A DNA stretch of 64,000 bases, taken from positions 203,780 through 267,779 of the forward strand of contig JAGFNQ010000869.1 of assembly GCA_024364735.1 (NCBI GenBank). Direction: 5' to 3'. Under the pieces are notes generated by a model. The model searched no databases. It had not been told where the DNA came from and saw only the letters and a program-made list of their open reading frames with translations. The position numbers and the translations under genes are program-made. The DNA comes from Boesenbergia rotunda. Its lineage: Eukaryota; Streptophyta; Magnoliopsida; Zingiberales; Zingiberaceae. This document shows, in pieces, positions 35,367-47,389 of the stretch (position 1 is the first letter of the stretch; the number at the start of each line of letters is the position of its first letter).

Positions 35367-35814
35367 TTTCTCTGGATGTTTTATGGCTTGACCTTTTTGA
35401 CTTTGATGCATGTTTTATCCTACTTTTGTATGCTTCTTGTTGATGCTATGATGAGTACTATCTACATATTTGATCCGTAGCTATCTTCATGCTTATGATG
35501 CCATGCTCATATGATACATATGCCTATTTTGCCATGCCTATATCTTTTTGTCATATGTATTCATATGCTTATCAAGAATCAATTTGTTGTTTTGGGATAC
35601 CCCTAGGGTTGAGGGGGAGTATAATTTAAACTTAACAACCCTTCTAGACCCCTTTTCGGTGTTCGACAAAGGGGGAGAGTGTTGGTTGGTTAAGTTTGGG
35701 ATGATCATGTTGTAGGGGGAGGATCTGGATTCCCCTATGATTCTAAATTTGAAAAACTTGATTGAGAATCCCTAAACTTAAAATCGGGTTGTCAAACAAC
35801 AAAAAGGGGGAGAT
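35367..35814 (+). other. 3' internal region with four polypurine tracts (element B)
   Basis: GGGGGAG tracts occur at about 35611-35620, 35669-35678 and 35715-35724. The last (AAAAAGGGGGAGAT, 35801-35814) abuts the LTR and would prime plus-strand DNA synthesis. Multiple purine tracts before the 3' LTR are a known Sirevirus feature. Confidence 0.8.
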
Positions 35815-38030
35815 TGTTGATGCAGTCTGGCCCTGATTGTTGTTTTGGTGTTGACACCGATTTTAGTTTAGGTGGATGATTATTGATTATGATTAAGTCC
35901 TGATCGGGGATCAGGCATGGTATGGAAAATCCTAGCTTGGAGGGCTAGGTGTTGGAAAATCCTAACCTGGAGGGTTAGGTGTTGAAAATCCTAGCTTGGA
36001 GGGCTAGGTATGTGAAAAGTCCTAATTCGGAAGAGGTGGGTGAAAAGTCCTAGCTTGGAGGGCTAGGTGAAAAGTCCTAACTTGGAGGGTTAGGTGCAAA
36101 TTCCCATCTTGGAGAATTAGGTGAAAAAGTCCTGGCTTGGAGGGTCAGGTCCTAGCTTGGAGGGCTAGGTTTGGAAAAGTCCTAATCCGGAAGAGTTGGG
36201 TGAAAAGTCCTAGCTTGGAGGGCTAGGTGAAATGTCCTAGCTTGGAGGGCTAGGTGAAAAGTCCTAACTTGGAGGGTTAGGTGCAAATTCCCAACTTGGA
36301 GGGTTAGGTGAAAAATCCTTAGCTTGGAGGGCTAAGGTGATTGGAGCTCCTGGATCGGTCTGGTGACCGATCAGGGAGTTGGCACAGTGCTCCTTCGTGG
36401 ATTGGTCTGGTGAGGGAGTTGGCATAGTGCTCCTTCGTGGATTGGTCTGGTGACCGATCCAGCGATGACTGATCGGTCTGGTGACCGATCACGGAGTATT
36501 CGTTTCACCCACTGATTGGCTCCTGATCGGTCTGGTGACCGATCAGGGAGCAAACAGTGAGGTTGAGTTCCCTTGCTGAACTGCTCCTGATCGGTCTGGT
36601 GACCGATCAGGATCACTGTGCAGATCGTTCGGGAGAACGATCCAGTGTCGCAGGTTCCTCTCTATGATCGATCAGGACGGAGCCTGATCGGTCTAGACCC
36701 AGCCTGATCGGTCTGGTGACCGATCAGGAGGTTGCCTAATCGGTCCGGTGATCGATCAGGAGGTCTGGACTGCGAAGCTCAGAAATCGCCCGATAAAGAG
36801 GTGGATCGGTCGGGTGATCGACCCACAACCTGGGATCGGTCTGGTGACTGATCCAGGAGAGTCTCAAAGAAATCACGATTTCTAATCGAGCGTTGGGGAC
36901 CGATCAGGACGGAGCTTGATCGGTCTGGACCCAGCCTGATCGGTCTGGTGACCGATCAGGAGGTTCTCCGATCGGTCCGGTGACCGATCACTTTAATTCA
37001 AATTGCACTGTCAGACACTCTGATCGCGTCTGAACGTATCCGATTCTCTGCGCTTAACGTCTGATACATGATATGCTGTTTGATATGCTGCTCTAACACT
37101 CTGATTAAGCTGCAGGTGACAGGGGAGGATTCAAACACTCAAGGAGAAGTCAATGGAGGCTTTCCTTGGAGTAGGTTTGTCCGTTTTTCCATCTCAGGTT
37201 GCAACGACCGAGCTGCAGACTGGAGCTGAGACTGGAGCTTGGCTGAGGGAAGCTCAGGGAGTCCAGGGATAGCTCAGTGGTAGCTGGCGTTGGCAGATGA
37301 GCAGCTGGGAGCTGCAGGGATGGTGTCATCTGATGCTTGGTGGAGAAACAAAAGAGAGAAGGAGACTTCGATTGAAGCAGAGTTCGATAGTTCCAAGTGT
37401 TCGAGCTTGCTGAAGTTCTTGCTGCGATTTTGTGTTCTCCACACTTGACTTGCTGTGTGCGTGTGCTGTTGATTCTTTGAGCAAGTCATTGAGATATGAG
37501 GAGCAACCAACTCTTACGTGAGTGCTTGGAGGAAGGAACAAGGAGCTTGGAGTCCAACAGTGAGAAGACACGAAGGAGGGAGTCCTTGCGTGAGATCGTC
37601 GCTGGGTGGAGCTCGAGATAAGCTTGCTGTGTTCTTGTCCTTGCTAAGTGCTGAGTAAGATCTTTCTTGTTGTTTCATTGAGCTTAAATATTTATCTGTG
37701 ATTGAAACGCTGTGGAGAGATTTCTCCACCGAGAAGGAGGTTGCTTTATATCCGGTGAACACCGGGGCTTGATCTGCCGACGATCAAGGGATCACCCACC
37801 TTAAGGGCACGCCAAGGAGTAGGGGCAAGTTATCCCTGAACCTTGTAAACCCTCCTTGTTAGCGATCTTGCTAGTTATAGTTGTTTCCCTTCATTTTCTG
37901 TTTCTGCATTTTCTGTGTTCATACTTCCGCTGTGCTACTAACAAAGTGAAGTGCAGAAATTCGATTTGTATCTAAGTCAAAGTGATTGACTATATTCACC
38001 CCGCCCTCTCTAGCCATCCGGTTTCCAACA
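35815..38030 (+). repeat. 3' LTR of element B (2,216 bp)
   Basis: The ends are TGTTGATGCAG and GTTTCCAACA. It is collinear with the 5' LTR but diverged by scattered substitutions. A local duplication around 36396-36440 (TGCTCCTTCGTGGATTGGTC occurs twice) is absent from the 5' LTR. The same arrays are present: CCTAGCTTGGAGGGCTAGG units (35930-36330) and GATCGGTC palindromes (36350-36990). Confidence 0.9.
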
Positions 38031-39081
38031 CTACCTCCACCAAAGCCAAATCAAAAGAGGATATCATATGCTTTGGGTGCAATGAAAAGGGACACTACAA
38101 GGACAAGTGTCCAAAGAGTAAGAAAAAGGAGGTAAATCCAAAACCCATTTCAATTTCTTTTAAATCTAACATGGGTTGTAGAAATGGAGAAGCTCAAGAG
38201 AAAAGAAAGAAAATTAGATGCTTCACATGTGTAGAGCTAGGGCACTATCACACCACATGTCCAAGAAAAGGAGAGCTCAAGAAATTGGGGCATTTGAGAA
38301 GATGGGAGAAAGAGGAAAAGAAGAAAAGAAGCTCACATCAAGGGAGAGCTATAAGGGTAAGGGAGGTAATCCCTAACTTTAGATTGAAATGCAATTCAAA
38401 TTTAAGTTCCTCCATGCATGATAAAGATAGTGTCAATTATTTACCCATGAATAACTTAGGATTTAAATATCATGATAGGAGTATGGTTTGTATTATAGAT
38501 TAAAAACCTAGAAAAAGCATGCATCATGAAAAATCCAAGACCTTAGGACCTAAGGATCGAGGCGTTAATCCCAAGAAGGGGAGACATATGCCTAGGAAGA
38601 TGGGTAGGTCTAGGGATGTCCAAGGTGGACATGTGGATTCTAGGATTAAAAGCCTAGAAAGGGAAAATCAAGCATTGAGGGCAAGACTTGATAAATTAGA
38701 AAAGACCCTAGTAAGATTCACAGTTGGATCTAAGGGTTTAGATATGATGTTGGGTAGCCTAAAACCCAACAATGATAGATCGGGTCTAGGATACCGATCT
38801 AAGGTCTCCAATGCCAATGGAAAGAAGTATGCTAGGATACATATAATTAAGGCAAGAAGGAGAAGTCCAAGAATGACAAGGTCAAGAAGGGGATGCCATT
38901 TAAAGGTAAAAAGAATGACTTAACCAAGGACAAGGTGTCTAAGGTTAAGAAGGTTAGGTTTGTAGGCCAAGAGTCACCGGGAGAACACTGGTGTGGTCTA
39001 GTGTTGGTTAAGTCACCTAGGGAGGTGGCTAGGGCTAAGAGCTCAAGGGGGAACTCTAGGAGCCTTTGGGATATATGGTGA
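38031..39081 (+). pseudogene. A2 gag, C-terminal half with two zinc knuckles
   Basis: It is truncated at the 5' end by element B. Two CCHC knuckles are visible: CFGCNEKGHYKDKC (about 38072-38113) and CFTCVELGHYHTTC (about 38219-38260). A basic linker follows, then a TAA at 38501-38503, then a coiled coil (SLERENQALRARLDKLEKTL) and the Sirevirus-type LDMMLGS...GLGYRSK signature. A frameshift near 38890 moves the last part (KVRFVGQES...) to another frame, ending at 39081. Two knuckles are unusual beside the single knuckle of B, C, D and E. Confidence 0.75.
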
Positions 39082-40139
39082 ATGGATCTCAGGAGGTGTT
39101 CTCCTAGAGGTCTAGATGGACCGTGGAGTGTGCCAAAAGAATTGGAGACGGACTTGAGTCTCAATTCTTGGGTTTTGGCACGATGAGTTTGAGTTTCATG
39201 CATGGAAATATGACATTAGGGTCATATAGCATAAAGGTTGGTTTTTGATGTGTAAATGTCATATAAATCAATGCTAGGGATGCATTGTAGGTTGGTATGG
39301 GCAAAGACATCAAGAGGAAACCAAAACTAGGACTTTAGGTCAAGGTTTCATTGAACTAATTAGGTAGTTTTCGGTCTTGTGTCAAACTTGGGAATTGTGA
39401 TAGATATATTTTTGGATGTATTTTTCCCAAGTAGGAATGGGTACCACAAACCTCTCACAAAATTTGAGAATTTTTGAAGATTTATGGAATTTCTGGCGCA
39501 TTTCTGAATTTGGATTCAGAAAGCTGAAAAACTATTTTTCAGCGTGCCAGTCGACTACCCATGGGGTCAGTCGACTGATACAGGCTGAATTGGATGTTCA
39601 GTAGCTGAAAAGTGTTCAATTGATGTAAAACAAGTGTGGAACCTTGTGGGGGGTTAGTACACTATATTTATAATCATTTAGAGGCCAAAGATCCAATAAG
39701 GGGGGAATTGTTGGAGTCTTTTCGATGTTAGGCAAAGGGGGAGAAGTGTTGGGTTTAATTTAGGAAATCAAACACGCCTTTGCAAGAAACCCTAGGTCTA
39801 GCGGGAGCCTAGGTGAAGGGGGAGCATTGTTACTCCATTCTTGGCGTAAGGGGAACCTTAGAGAGGTTCTTAAAAAGCCTTTGTAAGTCCAATGTAGAGG
39901 GAGCCTTAGGATAGGTTTTAAAAAGTCCGTTTTGGTAAAAGTCCTAACTTAGGAGGGTTAGGTGTGGGATGCCTTGGGATAGGATCTATGTTTGCATTTG
40001 CATATGCATTGGCGGTGTATGTCCAAGGTGGAGCCTTAGCAATGTAAGTCCAAATGGTTGTTTAGCATTGTTGTTGCTATTTATTGTTATTTATTTTCCC
40101 TAACTTAAACGTATTGCCAAACATCAAAAAGGGGGAGAT

Positions 40140-40604
40140 TGTTGAGGCAATCTATGTTCTGGAGTGACCATGTGTTTTGATGTTTGGGCAAAGGGTTTAA
40201 GTTAGGTCTACCCTTGTGTATTTGATATGTGTATGTGAGTGTGCAGGATTACAGGTTACACATATTACCTTGGCTGGACGGCTTCGGGTACGGTGAAGGG
40301 TGGCATGGAAACAAGCTGGAGGCTTGTGTGCACCCGAGAGACCATGGATAGCAGGGACGATGAGCTGAGGGGCGTGAACTTCGAGGCGTACGTGAAGGAT
40401 GGCATGGAGGCAAGCTGGAGGCTTGTGTGCGCATCCGAGGGACGAGGGTCGAAGACGAAGAGGGTGCGAAGGCAATAGTCGAGGCTGCTAGTGAAGAGTC
40501 AACTGAGTTGTGAGGGTACGAGTGCTAAGGGAATGTACTCGGGGAAATCCTAGGGGTCGAGTGCTGAGAGAGTTGTACTCGGGAAGGAAAACCTAGGCAG
40601 GGCA
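40140..40604 (+). repeat. 3' LTR of A2, truncated by element C
   Basis: It starts TGTTGAGGCAATC directly after the AAAAAGGGGGAGAT purine tract (40126-40139). It contains two diverged copies of a segment with GGCATGGA(A/G)(A/G)CAAGCTGGAG (about 40302 and 40401). It breaks off at 40604 where element C starts. The last five bases, GGGCA, would be C's target duplication. Confidence 0.8.
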
Positions 40605-42572
40605 TGTTGATGTAGTCTGACCTGATTGTTATTTTGGTGTTGACACCGATTTAAGTTTAGTTGAGTAAGATAAGTTCGGATTAAGTCCTGGTCGAGGACT
40701 AGGCGAAGGAAATCCCGGTGAGTGAAGCGGGGTCCTAGTGAGTGAAGCTAGGTGGAAGAAATCCCCCGGTAAGTGAAGCCGGGTCCTGGTGAGTGAAGCC
40801 AGGTGAAAGAAACCCTAGCGAGGGAAGCTATATGAAAGAAAATCCTGGCAAGTGAAGCTGGGTCCTGGTGATTGAAGCTGGGTGACGGAAACCCCGATGA
40901 GTGAAGTCGGGTCCTAGCAAGTGAAGCTAGGTAAAGGAAACCCTGGTGAGTGGAGCCAGGTCCTAGCGAGGGAAGCTAGGTTGAACAAAGTCCTGGTGAG
41001 TGAAGCTGGGCATGAAGTCTTGGTCCGGGGGACTGAGCATTGAGTGTACTGGTCGGAGAGGGCACATGAGCTCTTTCTCCGGGACCAGAATGAGTCAGAG
41101 AAGGCAAGGGAGCCTGTTCTCTGGACTTAGGGTCGAAATAGACGGAGCTGGATCGGTCTGTGGTCCGATCAGGGAGTTGGCACTAACTCCTATGGTTGTG
41201 GATCGATCTGGAGTCCGATCAGGGAGTTGGCACGAACTCCCTTGATAATAGATCGGTCTGGTGACCAATCCAGGGTGTCTGATCATTCTGGTGAACGATC
41301 AGAAAGATAACAGAAACCTTCTGTTTGGTTTCTGATCGTTCCGGTGAACGATCAGAAAGAGAACAGAAGAGTTTGGGTAGAAGACCCTGATCGTTCACTG
41401 GATCGATCAAGGCATGCCTGGACCAATCAGGCAGGAGCCTGATTGGTCAGGCTCTAGCCTGATCGGTCATCTTGACCGATCAGGGCTCGAGATTGATCGG
41501 TCAAGTGACCGATCAGGGTTCCAAGTCAGGCCTTGGCTGACTTCCAGTAAGGTCTGGTCTTCCTAGTGATCAGTCGATGGACCGATCCCTGTTCTCTGAT
41601 CGGTCAAGGTGATCGATCAGAGCTTCACTAGATCGATCAGGCAGGAGCCTGATCGATCAAACCCTTCACTGATCGGTCGAGTGACCGATCACTTTAATTT
41701 GAATTGGTGTCAGACTACCTGATCACTTCTGATTTCACTTTGATTTCTTTCTGATACCTGCTGATACGCTTTGATTTGCTGTGCTAATCCTTCTGATGAG
41801 TGTGTAGGTGATACAGAGATGACACAAACCAAGAATGAGGGTCAATTGGCAACTTTCACTTCGGGCAGGTTTGTCTGTTTTCCATTCGCAGGATTCAACG
41901 GCTTCTAGCGCGGGCTGGCGACTGTCTAGCGGGCTGCCAACTGACCTGAGGCTCAGCTGAAGAGGTCTTCAGTGGACTGAGCGCTAGTGGGTTAGTGGTG
42001 ACGGAGTTATGGTTCAGCGGTTGCAGACACGCCTGGTGATGAGCAGAAGCTTAAGAGGAGGCTGGCGAAGAAGAGACAGTAACTTTGGAGAAGTTTAAAT
42101 CGATCAAAAACCAAGCAGACACAACGAGGACGAAGAGCTGAGTGAAGGTTCTTGTGTTAGTTATGCTGTGTTGTGCTCTGTGAAGTTTTCTCTTCTTTGT
42201 GCTTTCTGTGCTCGCGCTCTATAAGATTTCTCTCGTGTCTCTGTGCTTTGTTTGATATTCTTCTGAGACTATCTGTGGAGAGGTTTCTCCACCAAGAAGG
42301 AGATTGTTTTATCCGGATTTTCAGGACTTGATCTGCCGACGATCAAGGGATCGCCCACCTCACGGGCATGCCAAGGAGTAGGGGCAAGTTATCCCCGAAC
42401 CTTGTAAATCCTCCTTGTTAGCGACTGGTTCATTTTTATTTCTATTTGTATTTCTGTCTTTCGGTTGTTTGTGTCTTCCGCTGCTAACCCTAAGTGCAGA
42501 AAGATCAAAGAAGCCAAGTTTTTAAGTGTCTGACTATTCACACCCCCCTCTCTAGCCATCCAAGGTCCAACA
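40605..42572 (+). repeat. 5' LTR of element C (1,968 bp)
   Basis: The ends are TGTTGATGTAGTCTG and GGTCCAACA, followed by AG and the primer site. It has an array of AGTGAAGC-containing units (40690-41010) in the place where B has CCTAGCTTGG units. GATCGGTC/GACCGATC-type palindromes occur from about 41145 to 41690, some in a diverged form (GATCGTTC...GAACGATC at 41335-41355). Confidence 0.9.
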
Positions 42573-42574
42573 AG

Positions 42575-42586
42575 TGGTATCAGAGC
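42575..42586 (+). other. Primer binding site of element C
   Basis: TGGTATCAGAGC lies two bases after the LTR, as in B, D and E. Confidence 0.92.
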
Positions 42587-42630
42587 CTAGGGCTCTTTCC
42601 AACGGTCTAACACCCGAAGAGCATACAAAG

Positions 42631-44196
42631 ATGGCTTTGAGAGAAGACTTCAGCACCAACAGACCCCCTTTCTTCTATGGAGCCGACTTCCAATATTGGA
42701 GGTCAAGAATGGAGTATTACTTCAAGACTGATATTGGTATGTGGTTCTCAGTGAAGGAGGGATTCACCCCTCTAAAAGATGCTGAGGGCAAAGAACTTGA
42801 CTCATCGAGATGGTTAGCCGAGCAAACCAGGAAGGGCGAGGCTGATGCTAAGGCTGTGGTCACCCTGCAGTGTGGGATGACCAAGGAGCAACTGATCAAT
42901 GTTGGTCCTTTCACCAGTGTCAAGGACCTACGGAACAAGCTCATTGAGCTTCATGAAGGCACCCGTGATTCCTGGATAGCAAAGAGGGATCTCTTCCTCA
43001 ATCAACTTCAAAACCTCACCATGAAGGAGTCTGAAACGGTAAGTGAACTTCATGGTAGATTCAAGGTGATATTTAATGGTTTGCATTCCATCGATGAGAA
43101 GGTCGAGAATCACGACCTTGTAAGGTACGTACTAAAATCCTTTCCTAGGAATGCCTTGTGGTCATCCAGGGTGGATGCCGACAAGGTATCCAAGGACTTG
43201 TCCATTGTTAAGTTAGATGACTTCTTTTGTGAAATGGAATTACACAAGATCGCTAACAAAGACCCTAAGGAGAAGGGTATTGCTCTTGTGGCAGGGGACA
43301 AGGCAAAGAAGAAGAAAGAAAAGAAGAAGGAGGTCTCATCTTCTTCATCCGAATCCGATGAGAAGGGGAGTGAGTCCTCATCAACTGAGATGGCCAACTT
43401 CGTAAAAAGGATGATGAGGGAGAGCCGGCGCTACAAAGGGAAAGGTCACACTAGTGAGGTTAAAGTTGATAAATCTAACGTCACGTGTTATGAATGTAGC
43501 AAAAAGGGGCATTATAAGAATGAATGTCCAAAACTAAAGAAGAAGAAGGATAAATCAAAAAGGAAGAAGAAGGCATTGAAGGCCACATGAGATGAGTCTT
43601 CATCCAGTTCATCCGAGGAGGAAAAGGAGGAGAAGAGCACTCGCCATGTAGCTCTCATGGCCTTAGAAGTCATCGAGAGCAGTGACGAATCAAGTGAGCC
43701 ATCAACCGCGGCTTCATCATCTTCGGATGATGAAGAGGTAATCTCTCCCGAATTAGATAAGTGTTATAGAACAATAGCATGCTTAACTAATTTGCTTAAG
43801 AAGTCTAAGGATAAGGTGAAGTCTTTAAAAATAGAAGTAGAGCAATTAAAAACCTCTAAGGATGAGGATATTGATGATATACAGGTTGAAGCCCTTGAGG
43901 ATGAAAACAAGGCCTTGAAGGGTGAAGTTGAGAAACTCAAGAATATTCTTGAGAAATTCTCAACTAGCTCTAAGACCTTGGACATGATTCTTAACGCTCA
44001 AAGAGTGGTTTACAACAAGGCCGGTATATGTTACCGACCTAAAGAACCTAGCTTTGTCTCATTGATGTCTAGAACTCATAGGGTTCAAGAAATTAGAAAG
44101 AAAGTGATCAAGGCATGGGTGCCTAAATCTTGCATTGTAGGTGCATTAGGTCCCAAGGTTTGGGTACCTAAATCTTCCATTTTTCGTGTTGTGTAG
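42631..44196 (+). pseudogene. Element C gag, one nonsense mutation
   Basis: The start is ATG at 42631 (MALREDFSTNRPPFF), in frame with the upstream open stretch. The architecture is as in B: gag core, Lys/Ser linker, CYECSKKGHYKNEC at 43486-43527, acidic region, coiled coil (about 43740-43970), and LDMILNAQR...GICYRPKEP. A TGA at 43588-43590 replaces the Trp of the KATWDESS motif, and the same frame then runs to TAG at 44194-44196. That TAG is the gag-pol boundary stop also found in B. Confidence 0.9.
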
Positions 44197-44463
44197 GCAT
44201 TGATTGAGGGGGAGCATCTATCAACTTGGTTTGTTGATAGTGGGTGCTCCAAACACATGACCGGGGATAGATCATTGTTCACTACCCTACAAAGAAAAAG
44301 TAGAGGTAATGTATCATTTGGTAACAATGGTAGTCTTAAGGTTGTAGGAATAGGAGACATTCAAATATCCGAATATCTTAGGATCAAGAATGTCCTTCTA
44401 GTTAAGGGGATGACTTTCAATCTCCTAAGTGTCAGTCAATTGTGTGATGCGGGATACACAATT

Positions 44464-45917
44464 TGTTGGATCGAGAAAATACGATAGAGGGGAGGGGTGA
44501 ATATCGTAAATCGTTTCGGATTAGAAAAGAGAATGCGCAGCGGAAATTAAAACGAAAACAGACACGAACACAAGGATTTTTACTTGGTTCGGAGTCGCAG
44601 TCGGCTCCTACTCCAAGGCCCACGGTCCTTGACCGTTTACTGCGGGCAATTCTATAATACGCAAAGTTTTTACAACGATGTGTACAATAATAGTGCAGTA
44701 AAAACAATAATTAAACTCTTCGTTACCGACACCCGGTGTGGATCGTACTTCGGTGCGGAGGGTTGTCGTCGACGCTAGTATCTCGAGATCAGACGTTTCC
44801 GGAGAAGAGCGCTTGAGCGAAGAGCGTTGAGGCTTTGGAAAAGTGTATTCTGAAGCCTTGGGGGTCGAACCCCTTTTATAGTGCACCTGGGGGCGCCCTG
44901 GACGTTGGGGGTACCCTCCACGTGCCTCTTGATCCATAAACCCCTATCCGGAACTCGGTCAGCCTTATCCCTCCAGGATCGGGCTCGGAGTTTGACGGGG
45001 GCGCCCGGGACACAGGGGGCGCCCTGCTTGACTTGTTCAACAGGCTTCTCGGTTGACTTGAATTCGATCGCTTCATTGGCTTGGACCTAGGGCGCCCGAG
45101 GCATCCGGGGCGCCCGGGACCACGGGGGCGCCCGGGAGCTTGAGGGCGCCTGGCCCAATGAGCTTCCGAAGCAATTCTTGCTTAGCTTGTTCGTTTGGCT
45201 TTGACCTTGGGCGCCTGGGACCTCCCGGGCGCCCAGCCCAGCTGTTGCCCCTCTCCTTTGGGGCGTTCTGAGCTGCAGAAACTCGTTCCTTCGGTCATGC
45301 ATCCAGGGTTAGTACCAAACATAATAAAGCAAGAATATTAGGTTTATACAGCCTTAGCTATCTTGGTTTTGACTTCGGGTCTCCCAAATGGAACCCTAGG
45401 TCGAATCGACGCCTACTGTTCCCTTGACGGGGAACGCGTCCTCACCTACTCCTCTCAGGAGAATTTACCTTATGCCAACCGGCTCCTCCGGTTGGACTTT
45501 TGCCCAGCAGTCCTTCGCCAGGTGCCTAGCAGCCCTTCGCTAGGTCTTCGGTACCAAGCAATACTTCGCCAGGTGCCTAGCAGTCTTTCGCCAGGTCTTG
45601 GATTCCCAGCAGCCCTTCGCCAGGTGCCTAGCAGTCCTTCGCCAGGTCTTAGATTCCTAGCAGGCCTTCGCCAGGTGCCTAGCAGTCCTTCGCCAGGTCT
45701 TAGACTCCTGGCAGCCCTTTGCCAGGTGCGCAGCAGCCCTTCGCCGGGTCTTCAGGATTTGATGCCTAGCAGTCCTTCGCTAGGTGCCCAGCAGCCCTTC
45801 GCCAGGACTTCTTTCTGCACACTTAATGAACACATTAGAACGCAAATAATAGTTAACTTTTGAACCCTTTGCCAATATCAAAACCCAGGTTCGACTTAGG
45901 TGCTGTCTGCACCAACA
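44464..45917 (-). repeat. 3' LTR of element D (1,454 bp)
   Basis: The plus-strand ends are TGTTGGATCGAG and GCACCAACA. Features, read from the left: a minus-strand TATA box (CTATAAAAGG, about 44881-44872), a cluster of GGGCGCCCGGGA palindromes (44885-45235), and a minisatellite of about 25-30-bp units containing CCTTCGCCAGGTGCCTAGCAG (45500-45810). The purine tract complement ATCTCCCCCTTTTTG follows at 45918-45932. Confidence 0.9.
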
Positions 45918-47389
45918 ATCTCCCCCTTTTTGATTTATAGCAACCCGGTTCAAAAAGTTAAGTTTAAACCAGGTAAGAATTCCAATTTCATTTCCTCCCC
46001 CTGGAAGAAATCTCCCCCTAGATTTTTCAAAGGTTCGCGGGGTTTGAAAAAGTTTCTATGTCTAAAAGAGAATTAATTTTTCAATACTTAGAACATTTTT
46101 CAAAGAAATGTAAGTTAGAAAACATTTTCCAAAAAATTTTTTTAAGTTGGGCACTCGGAAAATTTGCACTTAGAAAATTTACACTTAGAAGATTTTCAAG
46201 TCAAGACTTAGTTTTCACACTTTAGAAAACCTTTCTAAACTTCTTCTGAAGTTTTTAATACTTAGAAAAACTAATCTCTTTAGCACTTTAGAAAGTTTTC
46301 AAGAAAAATTTGAAATGAAACTTAGAATTTTCTATTAGTAAAATTCAAGATAAGTACTTAGAGAACTTTTTAAAACTAGCTTAAGTAATTTTTGAAGATT
46401 GACTTAAGTCAAATTAGAAATAGTTTTGAAAACAACTTAGAAACAGTTTTGAAAACAGCTAGGTCAAGTACTTAGAAACAGTTTTGAAAACAGCTCGGTC
46501 AAGTACTTAGAAACAGTTTTGAAAACAGCTTAAGTGATTTTACTTTTTGAAGAAAGGATAAACAAAGTTTTGAAAATTTTTAAAATTTTTTTAACCCTTC
46601 TCTCCTTTTCCAATCTCTCCCCCTTTGCCATATATCAAAAAAAATTATAGCAAAAGAATATAGCAAAAGAAGTAAGCAAAACAATATAGCAAAAGAAGTA
46701 AGGTGCTGTACTGAACCAATTCAAGGTATAAACTGAACCAAATCAGTTTGAATTATCTCTTTCGGGTCCTGTCTAACCCAATTAGCTACTTACTAACTGT
46801 TATAAATAGTAGCTTTCGCTAGGGTTAGTCAAGTTAAGTGTTCTATTCAAGTTAGATTTTCTAAACTTGACACTTAACTTGATTACTGTTTAATTTGTAT
46901 TTAGTGCCCCAATTACTGCAGATGCACTGACTTAAAGCATCTTGAATTAAGGCAAAGACCTAAGCATCTCAACCCATTCTAGGTTATCAATCAAAACCCT
47001 AAGGTGCTTGTGAGATGCTGGCTTCTAGATCTATAGGTGCATGTAGTTCTAGGGTTAGGGCCTAGGCTAAGTCCATTTTCGAAAAAACCTTAGTTTTGAA
47101 GGGGATAGTTTTTACAAAAAACTAAGTCAAAAAATTGGTTTTAAAAGAAAAGGAAAAAAATTTAAATTAAGTAGAAACTGATAAGTAATAAAACAGTTTT
47201 GAAAGAAACACAGAAGTAGAGTAAACCTATTCTACCAAGCATAGTCCTAACTGCCTAACTGATAAATGACAGATAATCAAGTAAGCATCAAGCAACTAGA
47301 TATGATTAGTGCATAAAAGTCAACTGGTCAAAGCAAGGACCAGTACAGTCAAACATGAGTCAAACATAGTACAATAAGTCAACTAGTGT
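45918..47389 (-). other. 3' non-coding region of element D
   Basis: Contains C-rich complements of several polypurine tracts (45918-45932, about 45995-46020, 46613-46625). A 35-bp tandem repeat containing GAAACAGTTTTGAAAACAGC is at 46440-46545 (three copies, with a diverged fourth to the left). The equivalent part of E is 62721-64000, where related tandem repeats occur. No ORF. Confidence 0.8.

Larger units (their letters stand above)
25336..38030 (+). mobile_element. Sirevirus-like Ty1/copia element B, structurally complete
   Basis: The order is 5' LTR (25336-27471), tRNA-iMet primer site, gag (27530-29230), in-frame UAG, pol (29234-32352), a palindrome-rich spacer, spliced ORF3 (33538-35366), four GGGGGAG-type polypurine tracts, and 3' LTR (35815-38030). 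Copia domain order (integrase before RT), the extra ORF after pol, repeated purine tracts and LTR palindromes are Sirevirus (SIRE/Maximus) hallmarks. The coding lesions are one stop in gag, a one-base deletion in integrase and two stops in ORF3. The flanks are CTAAC and CTACC. They are not identical, and the flanking elements differ (copia integrase on the left, Sirevirus gag on the right). Confidence 0.9.
38031..40604 (+). mobile_element. Sirevirus-like gag-only remnant A2
   Basis: It starts in mid-gag next to the B LTR and continues through non-coding DNA with several GGGGGAG purine tracts (39695, 39738, 39819, 40131). It ends in a partial 3' LTR (40140-40604) cut by insertion of element C. 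No pol or ORF3 lies between gag and the LTR. The LTR start resembles that of element A (TGTGTTTGATG-type text and CGAGGG repeats), and CAGTCGAC motifs occur at 39548-39580, so A and A2 look like related families. Confidence 0.7.

Noticed and set aside
45363..45863. Open frames of repeated PSSPSPGLR-type residues in the D and E LTRs (also 55928-56218 and 57298-57597)
   Set aside because: They fall within LTR minisatellites, appear on both strands and in more than one frame, and have no recognisable domain; treated as repeat DNA.
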